64,000 bases of DNA from positions 46,673 through 110,672 of the forward strand of contig DATBAV010000044.1 of assembly GCA_036271315.1 (NCBI GenBank), in the 5' to 3' direction. The notes under the pieces are model-generated. The model had not been told where the DNA came from. It saw only the letters and a program-made list of their open reading frames with translations, and made no database searches. Below are positions 25,358 to 35,622 of this stretch, in pieces (within the stretch, counting starts at the first letter, position 1; the number at the start of each line of letters is the position of its first letter). Origin of the DNA: VRUE01 sp036271315. Its GTDB lineage: Bacteria; Actinomycetota; Thermoleophilia; Solirubrobacterales; 70-9. The position numbers were made by a program, and so were the translations under genes.

Positions 25358-26914
25358 GTGCTTACCGTCCAAAGCCTGCTTGACGAGCTCGACCTCGAGC
25401 TCACGGCCGGCACCCAAGCGGCCGAAGCGCCGGTGCGCTGGGTTCACATCTCCGAGCTCGAGGACCCGACCCCGTGGCTCTCTGGCGGCGAGCTGATGCT
25501 GACCACGGGGATCCCGCTGGGCAGCGCCGCCAAGCAGCGGGCCTTCGTCAAGCTGCTCGCCGACCACAACCTCGCCGGGCTCGGCTTCGGCACCGGCTTC
25601 ACCCACGACTCAATGCCGAAAGCGCTGGTCGACGAGGCGGAAAAACGCGACTTCCCGCTCTTCGAGGTCCCGTACTCGACGCCGTTCATCGCGATCACCG
25701 AGAAGGCCTTCGCCCGCCTGGTCAACGAGCAGTACGAGGTGCTGCAGCGCGGCATCGCCGTGCAGCGGCGGCTCGAGCGGCTGGTCCTCGAAGAGCGCGG
25801 CCTGGAGGAGATCGTGGCGACGATCGCCTCGGCGGTCGGCGGCACGGTGGCGATCCTCGGCGGCCGTGGCGAGCGGCTCGCCGGCCGCGGCTTCCGCCGC
25901 GAGCTCTCTTCCGAGGCGGTCAACGCGATCCGCGAGGAAGCGCTCCGCCACACCGCCGACGGGCATCCCTTCGTGCCATCTCATCCAGCTGTGGCGGGCC
26001 GGGCTCTAGCCCATCCGGTGATCTCACCGGGTGGGGGCCCGCCCCAGGCCTGGGTCGTGATCGTGCGCGACTCCGGCGGCCTCGGCGACTTCGAGCGGCT
26101 GATCCTGCAACAGGCCGTCGCGGTGGTGGCGCTGGAGCTGATGCGCCGCCGCGTCGCCCGCGAGACCGAGCGTCGCCTCGCCGGCGACGTCCTCGCCGGG
26201 GCGCTGGGCGGGCGGCTCGAGCCCTCGGAGCTGCGCCGCCGGCTCGAGCCCTTCGGGATCGGCGACGAGGCGGCGGTCCTGGTCTTCGATCTCGACGATC
26301 CCGCCGCGGCCGAGGCGACCCTGGAGCGGGCGCTCGCCGCCGATGCCTGCCCGGCCGTGGTGGCGCCGCACGCGAGCGGCCGCCGCGAGTTGCTCTGCGC
26401 GGTGGTCGACGCCGCCGACCGCGATCCGGTCGACCTCGCCGCCGATGCCCGCAAGGCGCTGATCAAAGACCGTGGCGCGGTCCGCGCCGCGGCGAGCCGG
26501 CCGGCACCGCCGGAGAACCTGCGCCACTCCTTTCACGAGGCCCGCTGCGCCCTGGAGGCGACCGCGATCGACAACGGCAACGCGCCCGAGGTGGCCTCCT
26601 GGCGCGATCTCGGCGCCTTCACCCTGCTGCTCTCGATCCAGGACGACGAGGCGCTGAAGCTCTACTGCGACAGCGTGCTGGGGCCGATCGAGAGCGGCGA
26701 CGAGGAGTACGGCGGCGAGCTGCTGCGCTCGCTCGAGGCCTTCATCGAGCAAAACGGCCAGTGGGAGAAAGCCGCCCGCCAGGTCTACTGCCACCGCCAC
26801 ACGCTGCGCTACCGGATGCGCAAAGTCGAAGAGCTGACCGGCCGCGACCTCTCGCGCGCCCACGACCGGATCGAGTTCTGGCTGGCAATACGAGCGAGGG
26901 AGCTGGTCACGTGA
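25358..26914 (+). CDS. PucR/CdaR-family transcriptional regulator
   Basis: 518 residues from GTG 25358, 8 bp after the aminotransferase stop. The N-terminal PucR sensory domain covers about residues 5-125 (WLSGGELMLTTGIPLG). A GAF-like middle follows, and the C-terminal HTH_30 reads EQNGQWEKAARQVYCHRHTL then RYRMRKVEELTGRDL. PucR regulators typically activate purine, GABA or amino-acid catabolic genes in response to substrate. Residues about 213-229 are encoded by nested palindromes at 25993-26043, between domains. Confidence 0.9.
   Translation: MLTVQSLLDELDLELTAGTQAAEAPVRWVHISELEDPTPWLSGGELMLTTGIPLGSAAKQRAFVKLLADHNLAGLGFGTGFTHDSMPKALVDEAEKRDFPLFEVPYSTPFIAITEKAFARLVNEQYEVLQRGIAVQRRLERLVLEERGLEEIVATIASAVGGTVAILGGRGERLAGRGFRRELSSEAVNAIREEALRHTADGHPFVPSHPAVAGRALAHPVISPGGGPPQAWVVIVRDSGGLGDFERLILQQAVAVVALELMRRRVARETERRLAGDVLAGALGGRLEPSELRRRLEPFGIGDEAAVLVFDLDDPAAAEATLERALAADACPAVVAPHASGRRELLCAVVDAADRDPVDLAADARKALIKDRGAVRAAASRPAPPENLRHSFHEARCALEATAIDNGNAPEVASWRDLGAFTLLLSIQDDEALKLYCDSVLGPIESGDEEYGGELLRSLEAFIEQNGQWEKAARQVYCHRHTLRYRMRKVEELTGRDLSRAHDRIEFWLAIRARELVT
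25993..26043. repeat. Nested in-frame palindrome in the PucR regulator gene
   Basis: CCCATCCGGTGA (26010-26021) pairs with TCACCGGGTGGG (26024-26035) in 11 of 12 positions with a 2-nt loop. It is flanked by GGCGGGCC (25993-26000) and GGCCCGCC (26036-26043). It codes for residues around AGRALAHPVISPGGG, a likely interdomain linker. Confidence 0.6.
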
Positions 26915-27017
26915 ATTCCGCCCCCGTGCTCTGCTCTCGGTCATTCGCACTAATGACCACCGGAGATCTTGCTCTCTCCTTTCCGCGTCCGCCGGGGGCG
27001 GGGGAAGGTGGTCTCCG

Positions 27018-28160
<1,143 letters not shown>

Positions 28161-28175
28161 GAAGGAGAGGAGTCG

Positions 28176-29543
28176 ATGAGCACCTACGCGGTCGTCAACC
28201 CTGCCACCGGTGAGAAGGTCAAGGAGTACGAGGAGATAAGCGACGTCGACCTGGACGCGGCGATCGCGAGGGCCGACGCCGCCTACAAGAGCTGGACCTC
28301 GTCCACCCCCGTCGCCGAGCGGGCGGGGCTGATCCGCAGGGTCGGCGAGCTGCACGGCGAGCGGCGCGAGAAGCTGGCCGGGATCATCGTCCGCGAGATG
28401 GGCAAGCCGGTCGAGCAAGCACTTGGCGAGGTCGACTTCGTGGTCGAGATCTACGCCTACTACGCCGACAACGCCGAGGAGCTGATGGCGGACGAGTCGA
28501 TCACCCTGCTCGACGGCGAGGGCACGGCGATGGTCCGCCGCAGCGCCTTCGGCGTCCTGCTCGGGATCATGCCCTGGAACTTCCCCTATTACCAAGTGGC
28601 CCGCTTCGCCGCCCCGAACCTGGTGATCGGCAACCCGATCCTGCTCAAGCACGCTCCGCAGTGCCCGGAATCGGCCGAGGCGATGCAGCAGATCTTCGAC
28701 GACGCCGGCTTCCCCGAGGGGGCCTACCAGAACATCTACGCCAGCAACGAGCAGATCGAGGGCGTCATCGCCGATCCTCGGGTGCACGGTGTCTCGGTCA
28801 CCGGCTCGGAACGGGCCGGCGCGGCGGTCGCCGAGATCGCCGGCCGCAACCTGAAGAAGGTCGTGCTCGAGCTGGGCGGCTCGGATCCGTTCATCCTGCT
28901 TGGCTCCGACGACCTCGACGCGACTGCGGCGGCGGCCGCGGAAGCGCGGCTCGACAACACCGGCCAGTCCTGCAACGCGGCCAAGCGGTTCATCGTCGTC
29001 GATGAGCTCTACGACGAGTTCCTGGAGAAGTTCACTGCTGCCTTGACCGCCTCGGCGCCGGGCGACCCGGCCTCTGCGGACACCGCTGTCGGTCCCCTCT
29101 CCTCCGAGACAGCCGCGGACCGGCTCGAGGACCAGGTCAAACGGGCTGTCGACGCCGGTGCCGAGGTCCTCGCCGGCGGCAAGCGCGAGGGCAACTTCTT
29201 TGAGCCGACGATCCTCACCGGGATCGAGCCGGGCGCCGAGGCCTCCCAGGAAGAGTTCTTCGGCCCGGTTGCTCAGATCTACCGAGTTGGCTCCGAGGAT
29301 GAGGCGGTCGAGCTCGCCAACCAGACGCCGTTCGGACTGGGCTCCTACCTGATGACGACCGACGCGGAGCAGGCCGAGCGGGTCGCCGACAGGATCGAAG
29401 CGGGGATGGTCTACGTCAACTTGGTTGGGGCTGACGGTCCGGAGCTGCCCTTCGGCGGCTTCAAGCGCTCCGGCTTCGGCCGCGAGCTGGGCCGCTACGG
29501 CGCCGACGAGTTTGTCAACAAGAAGCTGATCCGCAGCGCCTGA
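28176..29543 (+). CDS. NAD(P)-dependent aldehyde dehydrogenase, succinate-semialdehyde type
   Basis: 455 residues. Catalytic residues: Asn135 (IMPWNFP), Lys159, Glu232 (VLELGGSDP) and nucleophile Cys266 (NTGQSCNAAKRFIV). Length and the GQSCNAAKRF motif fit the GabD/SSADH branch rather than betaine-type enzymes. It starts 15 bp after ald with GAAGGAGAGGAG before the ATG, so it belongs to the same operon. It would oxidise succinate or malonate semialdehyde, or an aminoaldehyde, to the acid. Confidence 0.9.
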   Translation: MSTYAVVNPATGEKVKEYEEISDVDLDAAIARADAAYKSWTSSTPVAERAGLIRRVGELHGERREKLAGIIVREMGKPVEQALGEVDFVVEIYAYYADNAEELMADESITLLDGEGTAMVRRSAFGVLLGIMPWNFPYYQVARFAAPNLVIGNPILLKHAPQCPESAEAMQQIFDDAGFPEGAYQNIYASNEQIEGVIADPRVHGVSVTGSERAGAAVAEIAGRNLKKVVLELGGSDPFILLGSDDLDATAAAAAEARLDNTGQSCNAAKRFIVVDELYDEFLEKFTAALTASAPGDPASADTAVGPLSSETAADRLEDQVKRAVDAGAEVLAGGKREGNFFEPTILTGIEPGAEASQEEFFGPVAQIYRVGSEDEAVELANQTPFGLGSYLMTTDAEQAERVADRIEAGMVYVNLVGADGPELPFGGFKRSGFGRELGRYGADEFVNKKLIRSA

Positions 29544-29579
29544 GCGAGTGGCCGCGGGCCCGAATAGGGTTCGGTCGCG

Positions 29580-31313
29580 ATGAGGAGGATCTTCCTACCG
29601 CTGGCCCTCGTCTTCCTGTTCGCATCTTCCCTGGCGGCGGCCGTGCCGTCGGCCGAAGAAGAAGTCGAAGAAGCGCGCTGCCACGGTCGGCGGGCGACGA
29701 TCGTCGGCACCGCTGGCGACGACGTGCTGCGGGGGACGCCCGGCCGCGACGTGATCTGGGGCGGCGGTGGCGACGACACGATCCTCGGCAGCCTCGGCAA
29801 CGACCTGCTCTGCGGCGGGCCCGGATCCGATCTGATTCACGGCGGCCGCGGCAACGACATCGCCGACGGCGGCGCCGGCGATGACGACCGGGTCTACGGC
29901 GATCTCGGCGACGACAAGCTGACGGGCGGTCCCGGCAACGGCGACGAAGTCGCCGGCGGCCTCGGCATCGACACCCTCAACGGCGGCCCCGGCAACTTCG
30001 ACTTCGTCCACGGCGACTATGGCTATGACCGCATGGACGGCGGCCCTGGCAAGGGCGACATCGCCTCCTTCGCGACCGATGTCGGCTCCGGCCGCGACGG
30101 CGGCGTCAAGGTGAACCTGGCCAAGCACAAAGCCAGGGGCGACGGGCACGATCGCCTCTTTCGCTTCGAGAGCCTGGAAGGCTCGGCCTTCGAAGACATC
30201 CTCGTCGGCAACGGCCAGGCCAACGTCATCGACGGCGGTGCCGGCAACGACGTGCTGCGCGGCGGTGGCGGCAAGGACAGGCTGGTCGGCGGCCAGGGCA
30301 ACGATCGCTGCAACGGCGCCAAGGGCGACACGGTCTCCTGCGGGCGAGAAGCAAAACTGAAAGCCTCGGCTTACGCCGAAATCGACCCCGTCTCCGGCGG
30401 GGGAGGAGGGTTGGAGCTGGTCGGCGGCGGGGGTGACGATCACTTCGTCATCGCCTTCGACGAAGCCAGCTCGACCTTCGGCATCACCGCCAAGAAGGGC
30501 ATCGCGGTGGGCGGCGGCTGCGCTCGGGTCAGCGCCGTGCAGATCACTTGCGCGACGGAAGGGCCGGCCCGCTGGGTGATGGCCGACCTCGGGCCGGGCA
30601 ACGACAGCCTTACAGTCGAAGGCTCGCTGGCCGGCGCCCAGAACGTGCGCCTCGCTGGCGGCCTCGGCAACGACACGATTCACGGCGGCTCCGAGGACGA
30701 CCTGATTGAGGCCGGCTACGGCGCCGACAAGCTCTACGGCGGCGGCGGTGCCGACGGCCTGATCGGCAGCCGCCCCGGCCCGACCTACCTCTATGGGGGT
30801 CCCGACGGCGACCTGCTCGCTGCCGGCGGCGGTTGCGCCGGTGGGGCGCTGGTCGGCGGTCCCGGCCGCGACGACGCCTCCTTTGCCGAGACGCCATCTC
30901 ACCCCGGGATCCTGCACGTCTCCTTCCCCGCCCACGCCGCCTGGATCGACGCGATCCCCAACTGCCACAAAGTGCATCTCTCGCCCACCGACGAGGACAT
31001 GGAGGGATCCTTCGACTGGGACATCCTCGTCGGCGACAGCCGCGCCAACGCGATCCTCGGCCAGCCCGGCCGCGATCGCTTCTACGGCGGCGGCGGAGAA
31101 GACGTGATCGACGCCCGCGACGGCGAACGCGACTTCTCGATCCAGTGCGGCCGCGGCACCGTCGCCAAATCAGGCGTCGTCCACGGCACTCCCGCGGGCC
31201 GCGCCCTCACCGACCCCTTCGACCCCGCCCCGGTGCTCTGCGAAGTCGCCAAACACGGCCACCCGGTTGACGGCCTCGGCGACGCTAACGGCAATCGGCC
31301 GGGCCGCCACTAG
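29580..31313 (+). CDS. Secreted RTX-type calcium-binding repeat protein
   Basis: 577 residues. A signal peptide (MRRIFLPLALVFLFASSLAA) is followed by many nonapeptide-like repeats of the GGxGxDxUx type (GTAGDDVLRG, GGGGDDTILGSLGNDLLCGG, GGAGNDVLRGGGGKDRLVGG). They fold as calcium-bound parallel beta-rolls outside the cell. Two blocks, about residues 40-260 and 340-420, flank a region without repeats, and a third short block lies near 465-500. No catalytic domain is recognisable, so it may be a surface or matrix protein. Several Cys residues sit in a CNGAKGDTVSCG-like motif. Confidence 0.88.
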   Translation: MRRIFLPLALVFLFASSLAAAVPSAEEEVEEARCHGRRATIVGTAGDDVLRGTPGRDVIWGGGGDDTILGSLGNDLLCGGPGSDLIHGGRGNDIADGGAGDDDRVYGDLGDDKLTGGPGNGDEVAGGLGIDTLNGGPGNFDFVHGDYGYDRMDGGPGKGDIASFATDVGSGRDGGVKVNLAKHKARGDGHDRLFRFESLEGSAFEDILVGNGQANVIDGGAGNDVLRGGGGKDRLVGGQGNDRCNGAKGDTVSCGREAKLKASAYAEIDPVSGGGGGLELVGGGGDDHFVIAFDEASSTFGITAKKGIAVGGGCARVSAVQITCATEGPARWVMADLGPGNDSLTVEGSLAGAQNVRLAGGLGNDTIHGGSEDDLIEAGYGADKLYGGGGADGLIGSRPGPTYLYGGPDGDLLAAGGGCAGGALVGGPGRDDASFAETPSHPGILHVSFPAHAAWIDAIPNCHKVHLSPTDEDMEGSFDWDILVGDSRANAILGQPGRDRFYGGGGEDVIDARDGERDFSIQCGRGTVAKSGVVHGTPAGRALTDPFDPAPVLCEVAKHGHPVDGLGDANGNRPGRH

Positions 31314-31337
31314 CGCTTCGCGGCCCGTTTAGCCGGG

Positions 31338-34300
31338 CTAAGAGGTGACTTCCACGACGAAGCCTTCGCTCGTAATCGTGAATTCCCCGGTCGCCGCCTC
31401 GGAGGTGTTGCAGTTGGCATAGCCGCCAACCAGGGTCGCGGTGCCCGTCGCTGACACTTTTTCCAGCGGTTTTTTCAGTGTGTAGGAGCCCGAGAGGTCG
31501 AGGTTGTATTCGCAGACTCGGCCGAGAACGCCGAGGGCGTAGATCGACTGTTTAACCAGGATGCCTTTGATCGAGAAGGTTCCGAATTCGGCTTTCGAGA
31601 ACGAGAAGTCGGCGGTCGCCGATTTCGTCGTGATCGCGCTCTGGTATTGGAAGCCTTCTGGTGTCGTGCATTTTTCCCCACCGCCAGCGGCCTGCATGCG
31701 CCCACCGGCGACGCTCGCGGTGACGCCGGGATTGACGGCAACCGCGCCGGTGAATTCGTTTTCAGCGCAGGAGTGCGGTTTATACCCTCCGGTGAAAGCG
31801 AGGTTTGAGCTGAACCATTTGAGCGGGGCCCCGACTTTCAGCGCGGCTCCTTTCGCTTTGATCGTTGGGCCGGCGAGCGTGACGAAGGTTTTGTCTTTGC
31901 CGACGGTCGACCCGAACTGATTTTCGGCTACGAGTCGGTAGTGATAGGTGGTGCTCGGCGAGAGGCTCGTCGCCGCGACGCTGATCGGCACCGTCAGGGT
32001 CGAGGCGGGCAGCGTCGCGGCCACCGCGGGGGCGCTCGATCCATATTTTTCGCTGGTCCCGTACTGGAAGAAGTATTTGGTTTCCTCTCCGTGGGGGGAG
32101 ACGGTGCCCTTCAGCGTGGCCCCGCTCTTGCTCACTTCCACCGCTTCGAGAGTTTCCACCCCGGGGGAGCTCTGCATCGTGAACGAGCCCTCGGCCCCGT
32201 GCGTCGTGCCGGCGGAGTTGGTCGCGGTGACCCTGAAGTAGTAGGTGATTCCTCGGAACAGTCCGGCGATCGTCTGGTTGACCGCTTTGGCCGTCGTCCC
32301 AATCGATTCGGGGCTGGCCGGCGCTTTGCCGGTATAGACGCCCGGGCTGGTTCCATATTCGAACTGGTATGTGGTGCTGTATCCGCTCGGGTTGACGAAG
32401 GCGTTGAGCGTGGCTTCCGTGCCGTTTTTCGGATTTGGCACCCCTGCTTCGGCCGTCACTATCGGTGGGCCGGTGGTGGTGAAGGTCGCGTCTTCGCCAT
32501 ATTTGGTCTCCGGGTTTTCGTTGCTGGCCACGACCCGGTAGTGGTATGTGGTGCTCGGGCTCAGCCCGGTGATCGCCCTGTTGACCGCGATCGGGGTGGT
32601 GCCGGTGGCTGCTTCCCCGGAGCCAACCAGCGAAGTTGAGGTGGCGGTTCCGTAGGAGCTGGTCGGGCCGTATTCGAATGCGTATTTGGACTGCAGTCGA
32701 TTTGGGTTGACCGTGCCGTTGAGGGTCGCCGCCGTATCGGAGACGGCGCTCGCCGGTTTGGTCACCGGGGTGGGGGAAATGTCGCGATAGCCGCTGGCAA
32801 AAGTCGCGAAGTTGCCGTCGGCCTTCTTGTAGAAGCCGACCGCCTCGCAGATGCCCAGGGATGTGCACGAGACTCCGTTGAGGCGGAGATAGCTGCTGTA
32901 TGGCACCTGGTCAGTTGGGTTGGCGGGCGCTTGGCGTTCCCAGCCCGAGCCGTTCCAGCGCTCGACCAGGGTCTTGGACCCCATCGTGGTCAGCGACGCC
33001 TGGGTGGATTCGCCGACCGCCAGACATTCGCTCGCCGAGGCGCAGGAGACGTCGTAGAGGTAGGCGTTCTTGCCTGCCTTGGCCGGTTTCGGTTCTTCCG
33101 CGGACCAGGTGGTGCCGCTTAGACGCTCGACCATCGGCTTCCAAACGCTGACGTCGCTATGGCCGTTGGCGGTGTAGCCCGCAGCCATGCAGTTGGTTTC
33201 CGAGCTGCACGAAATTCCTTCAAGCCAGCCGTCCGTGTTCGTCCCTGGGTTCGGGCTGGCCAGGAGCGCGCCTTTCCAAGACCCACTGCCGTTCCAGCGC
33301 TCGTAGAACGGTTCGTAGCGCGTACCGGTGCTGAGGTAGGCATTGTGGAATCCCACCGCAGTGCACAGCGTCGGCGAGGTGCAGGAGACGTCGGAGAGAT
33401 AGCTGTCTTCGTATTTCGGGGTACCACCGGGGGTCGCCGGGTCCCAGGTCTGCTGGGAAAACCAGGCGGTGCCGTTCCAGCGCTGTGCGTATGTCTTGGT
33501 GACTTCGACGCCTTCGACAGTCGTGTCGTAGAAGCCGACAGTGATGCATTCTTTCGCCGCGGCGCAGGAGACCCCGGTCAGGTAGCTGTGTTCGCTGGGA
33601 CTGATCGGCAGATTGAGGGTCCATTCTTTGCCGTTCCAGAACTCGGCCAGGTTCTTGCTCCCGACTTTGGTTCCGTAGAAGCCAACCGCCAAGCAGGCTT
33701 CGGGTGAGGTGCAGGAGACGTCGTTAAGTTCGACCGAGGTCGCTTCGGCCGGGACTTTCACTGCCGTGCCGCCAGACTGCGCGGTCCAGCTAGTCCCGTT
33801 CCAGGTCTCGGTAAGGCCTCCGACGCCGGCACCCAGGCAGAAGGTGGAGGAGGTGCAGGAGACGGAATCGAGGTTGTTGTAGGACGGGCTCGGGTTGCCG
33901 GACGGCTTGGTGTCCCATCCGACTGTGACCTCTTCCGTTTCGCCGTGATGCTTCTCGCCCCCTTCGAAGATCGTCGTCAGGCGGAAGGCGTAAGTCGTGC
34001 CCGGTTTGAGCCCCTTGATCGTCTTTTCCGCGGCCACCTGTCCCCAGGTGCCGGTGTTGAAGCCGTCGTTGTCGGAGCGGGTCCAGCTTTGAGTGTGGCC
34101 TTCTTCCGCTCGGGGCCCGTATTCGAAGTAATATTCGCCGCCGTCGCCCTGTGGTGAAACGGTGCCGTGAAGGGTGACGCTGCTGCCCGTCGCGGCGCTG
34201 GCCTCCTGAGTGGTGACGACTCGCGGGCAGGCGACACCGATCGTGCCGCCGCACCAGCCGGGGCCCCCGTAGCGGAAGTTGCTGCCGGCGGGGCCGCCGT

Positions 34301-35504
34301 TGGGGAAGCTGCCGCCGCTGCCGAGGTTGTACGCGCCGGGTTCGTTTTCAACCTGTTCGTTGGTGTTCACCCAACGGGTGACGCCGTTCGACTTGTCGCG
34401 AAGCCCGGCCCAGTATGCGGAATTTTCCGAGGAGCCAAATTCGGCGTCGCCCATCGTCGTCTGCGGCGAGGTGTTCGTGCCGAAGGCCGCCACCTCGCCC
34501 CCGACTTCCTCGACGGTTAGGTAGATCGGCGGGTCGTTGCCGATCCAGGCGGTGACCGGGAAGTAGCCGACGACATCTTCGTCGAGCGCGACGATCCATT
34601 TGCCCGTCGTCCCTTCCTCGTAGATCTGGAGCAGGTGCTCGGGCCCGACCGTGAAGAGCGGCCCTGCGTTTTCGTCGACCGGGTAGCCGATCACGTGGCC
34701 GACTTTGTTGGAGACCTGGACGAAGCCGGTGTTGTCCTTCCAGGTGCCTTCGTCGAAGTGGCCGACGAAGAGGTACGGGCTGCGAGTGTCGAATGATGAG
34801 CTGCGCAGGCGCGAGGTGCCGAACTCGACCGTCGAGAATTCCCCGCCGGGAGCTTCGTTGGAGGCCGCCCAGAGCTGGGTGATGCTGTGCCCGGTCTGGA
34901 ATTCGCTGTCCACTTCGCTCTGCTGGAAGGACGCGTACCCTTCGAGCGCGGTCACGTGTTCGCCGCTGACCGTCCTGCCCTTGGCCGCGTACCAGTAGTT
35001 GTAGCCGCCGAAGTGGATCGGCCCGCTGGTGAAGACCGAGTGGCCGCTGTCGGCGAGCTGTGGACTCGCCGCCGGAACGTCTTCCGAGGCGGAGGGCCCT
35101 TCTTCCAGGCTGGGCGGCCCCGAATGGTCCGGTTCGCCCAGTTCGCGAGGCGCGGGGAGCTGACCCGGAGGGCAGATCGTCGCCGCTTCCGATTCGACGC
35201 CGGGAAGGCGGGTCGCCGTTTCGGGGGGTTGCAGCAGGGGCAGATGACGGGCGTCCGCCGCGGCGGACCGCTGGCCGGGATGCACCGGCGGCGGCTGCAG
35301 GGAGACCGACTGGGCAGGGGTCCGTTCGACGCATCGGTACGTTTCGCCGTCGACCTTCACCTTGGTGGGCGGGGCAGCGAGTGCGCCGGTCGCCGTGCAC
35401 GCCGATAGCGCGGCGCTCGAGAGCACCGCCACTGCCACCGCCCGAAATCGAAACCCCCTACGCGGCGGCAGAGCGATGCGGCCTGCCGATTCCCATTTGC
35501 TCAT
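31338..35504 (-). CDS. Very large secreted protein: neprosin-like glutamic peptidase domain, SC-x6-C repeats and FN3-like domains
   Basis: 1388 residues. Signal sequence at residues 18-44. Residues about 155-425 resemble the neprosin (DUF239) domain: ITQLWAASNEAPGGEFSTVE puts Glu227 where plant neprosin has its first catalytic Glu, and VEEVGGEVAAF puts Glu337 at the second. Their spacing of 110 is close to 109 in Nepenthes neprosin (188/297). TMGDAEFGS and FRYGGPGWCGG also match. An FN3-like domain (430-528) precedes seven [DG]-V/I-SC-x6-C-x-x-x-G repeats with WNG-x-x-W (about 546-950), possibly a beta-propeller. Three more FN3-like domains and an unassigned C-terminus follow. Confidence 0.75.
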   Translation of the reverse strand: MSKWESAGRIALPPRRGFRFRAVAVAVLSSAALSACTATGALAAPPTKVKVDGETYRCVERTPAQSVSLQPPPVHPGQRSAAADARHLPLLQPPETATRLPGVESEAATICPPGQLPAPRELGEPDHSGPPSLEEGPSASEDVPAASPQLADSGHSVFTSGPIHFGGYNYWYAAKGRTVSGEHVTALEGYASFQQSEVDSEFQTGHSITQLWAASNEAPGGEFSTVEFGTSRLRSSSFDTRSPYLFVGHFDEGTWKDNTGFVQVSNKVGHVIGYPVDENAGPLFTVGPEHLLQIYEEGTTGKWIVALDEDVVGYFPVTAWIGNDPPIYLTVEEVGGEVAAFGTNTSPQTTMGDAEFGSSENSAYWAGLRDKSNGVTRWVNTNEQVENEPGAYNLGSGGSFPNGGPAGSNFRYGGPGWCGGTIGVACPRVVTTQEASAATGSSVTLHGTVSPQGDGGEYYFEYGPRAEEGHTQSWTRSDNDGFNTGTWGQVAAEKTIKGLKPGTTYAFRLTTIFEGGEKHHGETEEVTVGWDTKPSGNPSPSYNNLDSVSCTSSTFCLGAGVGGLTETWNGTSWTAQSGGTAVKVPAEATSVELNDVSCTSPEACLAVGFYGTKVGSKNLAEFWNGKEWTLNLPISPSEHSYLTGVSCAAAKECITVGFYDTTVEGVEVTKTYAQRWNGTAWFSQQTWDPATPGGTPKYEDSYLSDVSCTSPTLCTAVGFHNAYLSTGTRYEPFYERWNGSGSWKGALLASPNPGTNTDGWLEGISCSSETNCMAAGYTANGHSDVSVWKPMVERLSGTTWSAEEPKPAKAGKNAYLYDVSCASASECLAVGESTQASLTTMGSKTLVERWNGSGWERQAPANPTDQVPYSSYLRLNGVSCTSLGICEAVGFYKKADGNFATFASGYRDISPTPVTKPASAVSDTAATLNGTVNPNRLQSKYAFEYGPTSSYGTATSTSLVGSGEAATGTTPIAVNRAITGLSPSTTYHYRVVASNENPETKYGEDATFTTTGPPIVTAEAGVPNPKNGTEATLNAFVNPSGYSTTYQFEYGTSPGVYTGKAPASPESIGTTAKAVNQTIAGLFRGITYYFRVTATNSAGTTHGAEGSFTMQSSPGVETLEAVEVSKSGATLKGTVSPHGEETKYFFQYGTSEKYGSSAPAVAATLPASTLTVPISVAATSLSPSTTYHYRLVAENQFGSTVGKDKTFVTLAGPTIKAKGAALKVGAPLKWFSSNLAFTGGYKPHSCAENEFTGAVAVNPGVTASVAGGRMQAAGGGEKCTTPEGFQYQSAITTKSATADFSFSKAEFGTFSIKGILVKQSIYALGVLGRVCEYNLDLSGSYTLKKPLEKVSATGTATLVGGYANCNTSEAATGEFTITSEGFVVEVTS

Positions 35505-35622
35505 GGCGTCTCCCCTTGCTGTGACTGGTAAGCCGGATTCGTCCAGTGCGAGCGGCTGGCGTACCCTTGTGTGTATAGGGCAGGGGTGTCAACCCTAAAA
35601 TTGAGTAGAGCGGACCGCTGTG

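Noticed and set aside
29580..31313. Reading the RTX-type protein as a haemolysin or toxin
   Set aside because: Only calcium-binding repeats and a signal peptide are visible; no acylation, pore-forming or protease domain and no type I secretion genes nearby.
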